In this document: one piece after another, positions 5,132-11,953 of the stretch | Layout of the letters: each line of letters opens with the position of its first letter | Numbering within the stretch: position 1 is the stretch's first letter | Origin: an uncultured Oscillospiraceae bacterium | GTDB lineage: Bacteria > Bacillota > Clostridia > Oscillospirales > Oscillospiraceae | Assembly (NCBI GenBank): GCA_934636045.1 | Contig: CAKTZP010000057.1 | Span: forward strand, 1-12,777 | Direction: 5' to 3' | Length of the DNA stretch: 12,777 nt | Translations under genes and position numbers: made by a program | Notes under the pieces: model-generated | The model's database searches: none | The model's input: the letters and a program-made list of their open reading frames with translations, nothing else | Told to the model about the DNA's origin: nothing

Positions 5132-7420
5132 TTATCGCTTCATCAGCCAGACCGTCAGGATTTTTGCGATCTCGGCGCGCGTGGCCGTGCCGGTGGGGTC
5201 AAGGAGCTGGGCGCTCTTGCCGTTGAGGATGCCCTCCCCGACCGCCCAGCGCAGCGGCGTTACCGCGTAGCCGGAAATCCGGTTCGCGTCGTTAAAGATG
5301 CTCACGTCGCCGGCGGCAGCGGGCTGACCGGCGAAGCGGTAGAGCATGGCCGCTGCCTGCTCGCGGGTCACGTTGGTCTCAGGGCTGAAGGTCGTGGTGC
5401 TTGTGCCGGTCACGACGCCGGTCTCATACGCCCACGCGACGGCCTCGCTGTACCACCGTCCGTCGGGAACATCCGTAAAGGGATGGCTGCGCGCGGCGGT
5501 GTCGCCGCTGACGCGGTAGAGGATCGTGGCCAGCATCGCGCGGGTGAGATGCTTGTTCGGTGCAAAGGCCGTGGACGATTCGCCGTTCATCAGGCCGTTG
5601 AATACCATGAAATCGACCGGCTGATGGTACCACGCGGCCTTATCCACATCGGCAAAGGCTGTGCTCGGGCAGGGAGCAAGCGCGGGAAGCCACTCCGTTT
5701 CGGTCTCGCCGCAAACGGTGCAGGCACGCGTACGGGCACCGCTGGCCTCGCAGGTGGCGGCCGTCACCGTCCACGCGCCGAAGGTGTGCGCGTCGGTCTT
5801 GGGCGTGGTGCTGTCGGTGTAGCTCACGCCGCAAACAGTACAGGTATGGGTCGTATAGCCCTCGGCCGCGCAGGTCGGCGGGGTCACAACGTCCTGATAG
5901 CTGTGCGTTGTGGTCTTGGGCAGGATGACCGGGAAGGTCAGCGTGCCGTAATCGGTGTTTTTCCACGTATAGCTCGCGCTGCCCTCGACCGCGCAGGTGG
6001 CGGCAGACGTTACGGTATAGGTATAATTCTCCGCGTCCAGCTTCGGCAGCGTTACCGTCGTTTTTTCACTGCATTTCGAGCAGGTTCCGGTCAGCACTCC
6101 GGAAGCGGAAACGGTCGGCGCAGTCGTTACGGCGTAGGCATAGGTGTGCTCGCAAGCCGCCGCCTTGAGCTTCCACGTGGACTTCACGGTCTGGACGGTG
6201 TCCGCGCCGTATTGCTTCGGCGTGCCGCCGGAGCGAACCGAGCGCTGGCCGGGATGCGCGTCCTCAGAGGAGACGACGACCGGGAAGGCGACGAAATAAT
6301 ACTGCGCCTTGGCCTCGGTATTATAGTAGGTGCCCGCCTTGAAATAGCCCGGGTCCCAGCTGCCGTGCTGCTTTTTCATCTCAGCGGCGGCCTCAGCCAC
6401 GGTCTTTCCGGCAAGCATGCTGCTCCAGAAGGGCTCCTCGTATTCATAGTCACCGCTGAAGGTGACGGACTCCGAGTAGCCGTAGACGGTCTCCACGCCC
6501 TTTGCGCGCAGCGGCGTGCAAAGGCCCTCCGTGGCCATGCCGAGGCAGATGGGCATCCAAAGCATGCTGTTCGGCGCGTTCTTGGTCATATGGTTGGCGA
6601 TGACGGTGCCGTCAACGCAGTAGGCGCCTTTGCTATAGTAGGCATGGTAGTAGGACTTGCCGTCGCTGGCGGTGACGCGCGCCTTGTCGGCGGCGGTCAG
6701 GCCGGTGCCGGTCGTCAGCGTGAGGTAGGAGGTATGTGCGCCGGTAACGCTGTCATAAACGTATTCCGTGTCCTCATCGGGATATGTATAGCTCAGCTTT
6801 TGGTCATAGTCGGTGACGCCGTGAGAGTCGAAGATCACGACCGCGCCGTTTTCCATGGCCTTGGCCACGCTGCCAATGGTCGCCTTGGTGCCGGAATAGA
6901 CGGTGCAGGTGCCGCCGGTGGCCTTGGCAATGCGCTGGCCCTCGGTTTTATACTGGTTGGTAAAGGAATTGTCCGAGCCGTACCACGGGCCGATGACGTA
7001 GACGTCCTTGCCGGTGGTCGTGCCGCCGCGGGCGGCGTAGGACGCGGTCTCGATTTCGCCGACCGTCGCGAGGTCAACGCCGGTCGCACCGTTTTCAAGG
7101 CGTGCATTCAGGGACGGCGAATAGCCCTGCGGCTCGCCGTCGGCATTCTCCCAGAAGAACATGGCGTTTGTCCCGTCATAGGTACAGGTGCCCTCGGTGT
7201 AATCCTCCGAGGCCATGACGAGCTCGGCAATATCGCCGGAGAGCGCCGCATAATCGGCAGCAGTCAGCTCGCCGCCGAGGCTGCGGGTTTTGCGCAGGTG
7301 CTTGGCCTCATAGGCGAGGATCTGCGCCCAGAGGTCTTTCTCCTCCGCTGCCCCGGCAAAGCCGGTCAGCAGCGACAAAAGCATGGCGAGGGCAAGCAGC
7401 AGGGTTAAAAATCGTTTCAT
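5132..7420 (-). CDS. Secreted SLH-domain protein with caspase-like (clan CD) domain
   Basis: The protein has 762 residues from the ATG at 7418-7420, chosen because GGGAGG lies just upstream and a signal peptide starts there (MKRFLTLLLALAMLLSLLTG, cleavage likely after AGA near residue 24). Residues about 137-355 have the marks of a caspase/C25/CHAT-like fold. Strand DVYVIGPW comes first, then AVVIFDSHG with His200. Strand NSMLWMPICLGM with Cys292 follows, then LRAKGVETVYGYSESVTFS and FWSSMLAGKTVAEAAAEM, as usually follows the Cys in this clan. Residues about 420-580 hold repeated modules with paired cysteines (CSKC, CTVCG twice). Three SLH domains end the protein (about 588-762: AFADVDKAAWYHQPVDFMVF, PFTDVPDGRWYSEAVAWAYE and a third, more divergent). 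It is probably exported and bound to cell-wall polymers. Peptidase activity is inferred. It is read with pncB and the small membrane protein. Confidence 0.87.
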   Translation of the reverse strand: MKRFLTLLLALAMLLSLLTGFAGAAEEKDLWAQILAYEAKHLRKTRSLGGELTAADYAALSGDIAELVMASEDYTEGTCTYDGTNAMFFWENADGEPQGYSPSLNARLENGATGVDLATVGEIETASYAARGGTTTGKDVYVIGPWYGSDNSFTNQYKTEGQRIAKATGGTCTVYSGTKATIGSVAKAMENGAVVIFDSHGVTDYDQKLSYTYPDEDTEYVYDSVTGAHTSYLTLTTGTGLTAADKARVTASDGKSYYHAYYSKGAYCVDGTVIANHMTKNAPNSMLWMPICLGMATEGLCTPLRAKGVETVYGYSESVTFSGDYEYEEPFWSSMLAGKTVAEAAAEMKKQHGSWDPGYFKAGTYYNTEAKAQYYFVAFPVVVSSEDAHPGQRSVRSGGTPKQYGADTVQTVKSTWKLKAAACEHTYAYAVTTAPTVSASGVLTGTCSKCSEKTTVTLPKLDAENYTYTVTSAATCAVEGSASYTWKNTDYGTLTFPVILPKTTTHSYQDVVTPPTCAAEGYTTHTCTVCGVSYTDSTTPKTDAHTFGAWTVTAATCEASGARTRACTVCGETETEWLPALAPCPSTAFADVDKAAWYHQPVDFMVFNGLMNGESSTAFAPNKHLTRAMLATILYRVSGDTAARSHPFTDVPDGRWYSEAVAWAYETGVVTGTSTTTFSPETNVTREQAAAMLYRFAGQPAAAGDVSIFNDANRISGYAVTPLRWAVGEGILNGKSAQLLDPTGTATRAEIAKILTVWLMKR

Positions 7421-7434
7421 GTTTGGTCCTCCCG

Positions 7435-7968
7435 TCATAGTTTTAGTTTTTTCCGCAGCTTCGCATGGTAGAGGATCTCCAGCCGGTCGACCAGCGCGTC
7501 ATAGACCACAAAGGTCACGTTGGCCAGCGCCACAAGTGCAGCAAGCATCCACTTGCCCGTCGCGGCGAATTCCTCCACCAGCGCGGCCATCTGGAAAACG
7601 AACAGCATCAGGCCATAGGCGGCAAAAATCGCCGCGTTGACATACACGAGCTTGCAAAGCCAGCGCAGGAGCTTGCTGCGCAGGTGGCCAAACCAGTGGC
7701 GAAGCATTGGATAGTACCCGAAGAAAATAAAGAGAATCGCGCTTTCCTTTTCCGGTGCAAGCAGCACGGACAGCGCCGCCACGGCAAGAAACCACAGTCC
7801 GCCCCAGCGGCTGCCGCACTCGGCATACACCGGGATGAGCACCAGCGAGGCCAGCACCGGGCAGGCGATCGTGGCAAAGGCCACCGTGCCGCCGAGGAAC
7901 ATCAGCGCCACGGCCAGCGCCGCCAGCATGCCGCACAGGGCAAGGCGGCGGGTGTTAGTTCTTCTCAT
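7435..7968 (-). CDS. Small polytopic membrane protein, ECF S-component-like
   Basis: A 177-residue protein from the ATG at 7966-7968. A GTG nine bases upstream is possible but has no better ribosome site. The N-terminus MRRTNTRRLALCGMLAALAV resembles the basic start plus Ala-rich first helix of ECF S components. Hydrophobic segments at about 8-27, 30-50, 56-70, 76-90 and 110-130, and a less certain one near 140-155, suggest five or six membrane spans. The end is strongly basic (AKLRKKLKL). No substrate-specific motif is recognised. It overlaps the end of pncB by 14 bases, implying translational coupling, and its stop is 14 bases before the SLH gene start. A role in vitamin uptake linked to pncB is a guess from context; it could equally be an unrelated membrane protein. 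Confidence 0.8.
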   Translation of the reverse strand: MRRTNTRRLALCGMLAALAVALMFLGGTVAFATIACPVLASLVLIPVYAECGSRWGGLWFLAVAALSVLLAPEKESAILFIFFGYYPMLRHWFGHLRSKLLRWLCKLVYVNAAIFAAYGLMLFVFQMAALVEEFAATGKWMLAALVALANVTFVVYDALVDRLEILYHAKLRKKLKL

Positions 7969-9424
7969 GCTTGCCACCGGCAGAGTTTTTCAGCAGGGCA
8001 TATTTGATGTCCCAGAGCTTCTGAGACAGGTCGACGTAGTAGCTGTGCGGGTTATCAAAGCGCTTGACCTCGTCCCAGAGGGTGTCGACCTGCTCGCGGC
8101 AGTAGGTGCGGATCTGCTCGAGCGTGGGCTGCGAATAGACCAGCTTGCCGCCGCGGAAGATGGGCACCTGAAGCTCGCGGGCGGTAAAATTATAGACCGT
8201 TTTCTGCTTCCATGTGGCCTCGGGGTCAAAGATCGTCAGGTCCTTGCTGTCATCGACGGTCTCGTCATAGACGCACATATAGTCGGCAATGGCCTTGCCG
8301 GTGTCGTTGCCGTAGAAGCGGTAGAGCTTTTTAAAGTGGGGGTTGGTGATCTTACCGACATTTTCGGAAATTTTGATCTTCGGCTCGACCGTGCCGTCCT
8401 CGTGCTCGACGGCGACAAGCTTATAAACACCGCCGAAGACCGGCTCGGAGCGCGCGGTGATCAGCCGCTCGCCGACGCCGAACATGTCGATCTGCGCGCC
8501 TTGGCGCAGGAGGTCTTGGATAAGGTATTCATCCAGCGCGTTTGAGACGGAGATCCTGCAGTCTGTCCAGCCGGCCTCGTCAAGCATCTTGCGCGCCTTG
8601 CGGGTCAGGTAGGCCATGTCGCCGGAGTCGAGGCGGATGCCGCACTTGGTGATGCCGAGGGGCTTGAGCACCTCGTTGAAGGCGCGGATGGCGTTCGGCA
8701 CGCCGCTTTTCAGCGTGTTATAGGTATCGACCAGCAGCGTGGCGTTGTGGGGATAAATTTTGCAGTAGGACACGAAGGCTTCATACTCGCTGTCGAACAT
8801 CTGTACCCACGAGTGGGCCATCGTTCCGCCTGCGGGAACGCGGTAGATCTGGTCGGAGATGGTGCAGGCAGTGCCGTCGCAGCCGCCGATGTAGGCTGCG
8901 CGCGCGCCGAGGATTGCGCCCTGCGCGCCCTGCGCCCGGCGGGAGCCGAACTCAAGGACGGTTCTGCCCTGCGCGGCGCGGACGATGCGGTTGGACTTGG
9001 TTGCAATCAGGCTCTGGTGGTTGAGCATCAGGAGAATGTAGGTTTCGACAAGCTGCGCCTCAATGGCAGGCGCGCGCACCGTCAAAAGCGGTTCCTTGGG
9101 GAACACCGGCGTGCCCTCCGGCACGGCGTAGATGTCGCCCGTGAAGCGGAAATCGCGCAGATAGCTCAGGAATTCCTCGGAAAACTGCTTGCGGCTGCGG
9201 AGATAGGCAAGGTCGTCCTCGCTGAAGTGGAGGTCTTGGATGTAGGAGATCACCTGCTCCAAGCCCGCGGCAATAGCGAAGCCGCCGCCGTCTGGCACAC
9301 TGCGAAAGAATACGTCAAAATAGCAAACGCGATCCTTCATGCCGTTATTAAAATAGCCGTTGCCCATGGTCAGCTCATAAAAGTCGCAGAGCATGGTCAT
9401 GTTCAAATGGTCGTCATGCAGCAT
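7955..9424 (-). CDS. pncB: Nicotinate phosphoribosyltransferase
   Basis: A 489-residue enzyme that joins nicotinate to PRPP (with ATP hydrolysis) to give nicotinate mononucleotide, the entry step of NAD salvage by the Preiss-Handler route. Family marks in order: CDFYELTMGNGYF near the start, EFGSRRAQGAQGA (158-170), PAGGTMAHSWVQMF with the conserved His204, GIRLDSGDM, and DMFGVGERLITA near the phosphate site. The length fits the Gram-positive form. The ATG at 9422-9424 is chosen because TGAGGTG (9432-9438) precedes it by seven bases. A longer in-frame reading would start inside the promoter at 9456-9484. It is the first gene of a minus-strand cluster with the overlapping membrane protein, the SLH protein and the zinc-ribbon protein. 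Confidence 0.96.
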   Translation of the reverse strand: MLHDDHLNMTMLCDFYELTMGNGYFNNGMKDRVCYFDVFFRSVPDGGGFAIAAGLEQVISYIQDLHFSEDDLAYLRSRKQFSEEFLSYLRDFRFTGDIYAVPEGTPVFPKEPLLTVRAPAIEAQLVETYILLMLNHQSLIATKSNRIVRAAQGRTVLEFGSRRAQGAQGAILGARAAYIGGCDGTACTISDQIYRVPAGGTMAHSWVQMFDSEYEAFVSYCKIYPHNATLLVDTYNTLKSGVPNAIRAFNEVLKPLGITKCGIRLDSGDMAYLTRKARKMLDEAGWTDCRISVSNALDEYLIQDLLRQGAQIDMFGVGERLITARSEPVFGGVYKLVAVEHEDGTVEPKIKISENVGKITNPHFKKLYRFYGNDTGKAIADYMCVYDETVDDSKDLTIFDPEATWKQKTVYNFTARELQVPIFRGGKLVYSQPTLEQIRTYCREQVDTLWDEVKRFDNPHSYYVDLSQKLWDIKYALLKNSAGGKHEKN

Positions 9425-9455
9425 AGTTGCACACCTCATTCGATAATTTTTTACT

Positions 9456-9484
9456 ATTATAATGGATTTCTTCGCGTTCTGCAA
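9456..9484 (-). promoter_or_regulatory. Promoter of the pncB cluster
   Basis: On the minus strand TTGCAG (9479-9484) and a perfect TATAAT (9456-9461) are spaced by 17 bases. The transcript would start near 9449, giving a short leader of about 25 bases. It is divergent from the promoter at 9531-9559. Confidence 0.8.
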
Positions 9485-9487
9485 TCC

Positions 9488-9516
9488 CCCGCAGGCTTTC
9501 TTTTTTCCGCTGCGGG
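9488..9516. promoter_or_regulatory. Inverted repeat between the two divergent promoters
   Basis: CCCGCAG (9488-9494) and CTGCGGG (9510-9516) are perfect seven-base arms, with centres 22 bases apart, about two helical turns. It lies directly upstream of the pncB -35 box and 14 bases before the -35 box of the thioesterase operon. This is where a dimeric regulator of both promoters could bind. The protein is not known, and chance is possible in GC-rich DNA. Confidence 0.35.
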
Positions 9517-9530
9517 CGGGAAATTGGGCA

Positions 9531-9559
9531 TTGACCGGCGGAGAAAGGTTTGATATGAT
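9531..9559 (+). promoter_or_regulatory. Promoter of the thioesterase-rimM-trmD operon
   Basis: TTGACC (9531-9536) and TATGAT (9554-9559), each matching the consensus at five of six positions, are spaced by 17 bases. The transcript should start near 9566, shortly before GGGAGGT at 9577-9583 and the ATG at 9592. No other promoter is evident before the end of the operon, so it probably serves all five genes. Confidence 0.8.
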
Positions 9560-9591
9560 AGAGAAAACGAAACCCCGGGAGGTAACACGAT

Positions 9592-9975
9592 ATGATGGAA
9601 GTCGGAATCAAGGGACAGGCTGAGGCGCTGGTCGAGCAGGAGGACACGGCAAAGGTCGTTGGCTCGGGCGATCTTCTGGTGTATGCCACGCCGTGCATGG
9701 TTGCCTTGATGGAGGGCGCGGCGTGGCAGTCCGTCGCGCCGTTTTTAGCCGAGGGCGAAAGCACCGTCGGCACGCGCATGGACGTCAAGCACCTTTCCGC
9801 CACGCCGGTGGGCATGGAGGTGCGCGCCGAATCCGTGCTGACTGCCGTAGACGGCCGGAAGCTCACCTTCGAAATTCACGCCTTTGACGAGGCAGGCGAG
9901 ATCGGCAGCGCCGTGCATGAGCGCGTGATCATCCGCGCGGAGCGGTTCTTGGAAAAAACCTATGACAAGCTGTAA
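9592..9975 (+). CDS. FlK-like hotdog-fold acyl-CoA thioesterase
   Basis: A 127-residue protein of the single-domain hotdog type related to fluoroacetyl-CoA thioesterase FlK. The active-site block VYATPCMVALMEGAAW carries Thr33 and Glu41, and DVKHLSATPVGMEV carries His67. These match the FlK catalytic Thr42, Glu50 and His76 with identical spacing (8 and 26 residues). C-terminal strands include RKLTFEIHAFDEAGEIGSAV and HERVIIRAERF, as usual. It should hydrolyse an acyl-CoA thioester in the cytosol. Fluoroacetyl-CoA is an unlikely natural substrate here, and the true one is unknown. GGGAGGT lies eight bases before the ATG; a second ATG follows immediately, so the start may be one residue later. 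It leads the operon, 15 bases ahead of rimM. Confidence 0.88.
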   Translation: MMEVGIKGQAEALVEQEDTAKVVGSGDLLVYATPCMVALMEGAAWQSVAPFLAEGESTVGTRMDVKHLSATPVGMEVRAESVLTAVDGRKLTFEIHAFDEAGEIGSAVHERVIIRAERFLEKTYDKL

Positions 9976-9990
9976 GGAGAGGTTGCTCTG

Positions 9991-10494
9991 GTGCAGAAGA
10001 AATTTTTAGAGGCGGGCGAGATCGTCGGCACACACGGAATCCACGGCGAGGTCAAGATCCTCCCTTGGGCAGACAGTCCGGACTTTCTGCTGAGCTTTGA
10101 TACTTATTATATAAAGGGCACTCCGCGGCGGGTGCTTTCCGCGCGGGTGCACAAAACCTGCGTGCTGGCAAAGCTCGAGGGCGTGGAAACGCCGGAGCAG
10201 GCCAGTCTGCTGCGCAGGCAGGTCATCTGCATCGACCGCGAGGTCATTTCCCTTCCCGAGGGCAGCGTCTATATCGCCGACCTTCTCGACTGCAGGGTGC
10301 TCGACGAGGATGGGCAGGAGCTGGGCACGATTTATGACGTGCTGTCGCTCCCGGCCAACGATGTTTACGTCGTCAGGGGTGCAAAGCGGCAGTACATGAT
10401 CCCCGTGGTACGGGAATTCGTACGGGAGATCAACGTCGCCGAGGGCTACGTGCGCGTGCATGTCATCGAAGGGATGGCGACCGATGCGGATTGA
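9991..10494 (+). CDS. rimM: Ribosome maturation factor RimM
   Basis: A 167-residue protein of the usual RimM length. It assists late assembly of the 30S head by binding ribosomal protein S19. The N-terminal RimM domain starts FLEAGEIVGTHGIHGEVKIL, with the characteristic G-x-x-G-x-x-G-E-V-K. The C-terminal PRC-barrel includes YIADLLDCRVLDEDGQELGT, LPANDVYVV and MIPVVREFVREINV. The start is GTG, set by the AAGGAGAGG site that overlaps the stop of the thioesterase gene. The 3' end overlaps trmD by 11 bases, the classical rimM-trmD pairing. The partners rpsP and ffh, often upstream in Firmicutes, are not here; a thioesterase gene takes that position. Confidence 0.96.
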   Translation: MQKKFLEAGEIVGTHGIHGEVKILPWADSPDFLLSFDTYYIKGTPRRVLSARVHKTCVLAKLEGVETPEQASLLRRQVICIDREVISLPEGSVYIADLLDCRVLDEDGQELGTIYDVLSLPANDVYVVRGAKRQYMIPVVREFVREINVAEGYVRVHVIEGMATDAD

Positions 10495-11266
10495 CATTCT
10501 GACGCTCTTTCCGGATACCGTAGGGGACATGATGAACGAGTCCATCCTCGGCCGCGCGCAGGAGCGCGACCTCATCCGCATTGAGGCACACCAGATCCGT
10601 GATTATACCGCCAACCGCCAGAATCAGGTGGATGACTACCCCTACGGCGGTGGGCGCGGCGCAGTGATGCAGGCAGACCCCCTGTACCGCTGCTGGTGTC
10701 ATGTTTGTGACGAGGCCGCCGCGCCGGTGCATACGATCTATCTGTCCCCCTGCGGGCATGTGTTCAAGCAAGAGGACGCTAAGCGGCTGTCCAAAATGGA
10801 CAATCTCGTGCTCGTCTGCGGGCACTATGAGGGCATTGACCAGCGGTTCATCGACGAATGCGTGGACGAGGAGCTGTCCATCGGCGATTTTGTGCTGACG
10901 GGCGGAGAAATCCCCGCCATGGCGATTGCCGATGCAGTGTGCCGCCTTGTGCCGGGCGTGCTGTCTGACGCAGAGTGCTTTGAGGACGAGAGCCACTGGG
11001 ACGGGCTGCTGGAGTATCCGCAGTACAGCCGTCCCGCAGTCTGGCACGGGCGCGAGGTACCGCCGGTCCTGCTCTCCGGCGATCACGCAAAGGTCGCCCG
11101 CTGGCGGCGGAAGCAGTCGATCCTGCGCACCCTTCACCGCCGGCCGGACATGTTCCGCAAACTGACGTTTCCGAGCAAAACCAAGGCCGAAAAGAAATTT
11201 TTGGCTGAATTGGAGGAGGAAGACGATGCGTTCCGCAATCGAAACACTGAAAAGCTGGATCCTTGA
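10484..11266 (+). CDS. trmD: tRNA (guanine37-N1)-methyltransferase
   Basis: A 260-residue SPOUT methyltransferase that makes m1G37 in tRNAs read next to G36, preventing +1 frameshifts. It starts MRIDILTLFPDTVGDMM and has the knot motifs YLSPCGHVFKQ (86-96), VLVCGHYEGIDQRF (109-122) and SIGDFVLTGGE (132-142). SHWDGLLEYPQYSRP contains Asp173, matching the catalytic Asp of the family. DYPYGGGRGAVMQADP near 51-66 is also diagnostic. The ATG at 10484 was chosen over an in-frame codon at 10460 because GAAGGGAT lies upstream and all homologues start MRxD. It overlaps rimM by 11 bases and the sirtuin gene by 41 bases, so these three are translationally coupled. Confidence 0.97.
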   Translation: MRIDILTLFPDTVGDMMNESILGRAQERDLIRIEAHQIRDYTANRQNQVDDYPYGGGRGAVMQADPLYRCWCHVCDEAAAPVHTIYLSPCGHVFKQEDAKRLSKMDNLVLVCGHYEGIDQRFIDECVDEELSIGDFVLTGGEIPAMAIADAVCRLVPGVLSDAECFEDESHWDGLLEYPQYSRPAVWHGREVPPVLLSGDHAKVARWRRKQSILRTLHRRPDMFRKLTFPSKTKAEKKFLAELEEEDDAFRNRNTEKLDP

Positions 11267-11942
11267 GGCGCACAGCGCCGTCTTTTTCGGCGGAGCAGGT
11301 GTGTCGACGGAGAGCGGCATTCCCGATTTTCGCAGTGAGGATGGCTTATATCATCAAAAATTCGATTATCCTCCGGAAACAATCATTTCGCACAGCTTTT
11401 ACGAGCGAAATCCGTCGTATTTTTTCCGGTTTTACCGCGAAAAAATGCTGCCGCTGGGCTTTGAGCCGAATGTAACGCACCGAGCTCTGGCGCGGCTGGA
11501 GCAAGAGGGACATCTTGCCGCCGTGGTCACGCAGAACATCGACGGGCTGCATCAGAAGGCGGGCAGCCGGACGGTCTACGAGCTGCACGGCAGCGTGCTG
11601 CGCAACTACTGCACCCGCTGCGGCAGGTTCTACCCTGCGGAGTTTGTCCGCGACGCGAAGGACATTCCCCTGTGCAGCTGCGGCGGCATCGTCAAGCCGG
11701 ATGTCGTCCTGTACGAGGAGGCGCTGAACGAAAAAACGCTGGCCGGTGCCATCGGCGCGATCCGGCATGCCGACCTTCTCATCGTCGGCGGAACGAGCCT
11801 GACGGTCTATCCGGCAGCGGGACTGCTGCGTTACTATCGCGGCAGCCGCCTTGTGCTCATCAACCGCGACGAAACGCCCTACGATGACAGTGCCGACCTT
11901 GTGCTGCACTGCCCGCTGGGCGAGGTTTTTTCGCAGCTTTGA
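11226..11942 (+). CDS. Sir2-family NAD-dependent protein deacylase
   Basis: A 238-residue class U/M-like bacterial sirtuin. It removes acetyl or other acyl groups from lysine, using NAD and releasing nicotinamide and O-acyl-ADP-ribose. Visible motifs: FFGGAGVSTESGIPDFRS (21-37, NAD loop), VVTQNIDGLHQKAG (100-113), YELHGSV with catalytic His121, and zinc ligands C129-x-x-C132 and C150-x-C152. GGIVKPDVVLYEE and GGTSLTVYPAAG (188-199) follow. The second zinc pair is C-x-C rather than C-x-x-C, which I believe is frequent in Firmicutes sirtuins. The ATG is inside trmD, preceded by GGAGGAAG, and the reading frames overlap by 41 bases. The symbol cobB is often used for such genes, but the acyl specificity cannot be read here. 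Confidence 0.95.
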   Translation: MRSAIETLKSWILEAHSAVFFGGAGVSTESGIPDFRSEDGLYHQKFDYPPETIISHSFYERNPSYFFRFYREKMLPLGFEPNVTHRALARLEQEGHLAAVVTQNIDGLHQKAGSRTVYELHGSVLRNYCTRCGRFYPAEFVRDAKDIPLCSCGGIVKPDVVLYEEALNEKTLAGAIGAIRHADLLIVGGTSLTVYPAAGLLRYYRGSRLVLINRDETPYDDSADLVLHCPLGEVFSQL

Positions 11943-11953
11943 GGGAGGTGCCT

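Noticed and set aside
4598..7408. A 936-codon open frame on the plus strand
   Set aside because: It lies antisense to the SLH protein and the zinc-ribbon protein, both of which have signal or membrane segments, domains and ribosome sites. The plus-strand product is Arg/Gly/Ala-rich without domains, as expected for a GC-rich antisense shadow.
9425..9484. Longer N-terminus for PncB starting at 9484
   Set aside because: The codons would overlap the -35 and -10 boxes of the gene's own promoter, and the family start is close to the LCDFYELTM block.
10463..11320. A 285-codon minus-strand frame opposite trmD
   Set aside because: The plus strand encodes an intact TrmD with all motifs; the minus product is a shadow.
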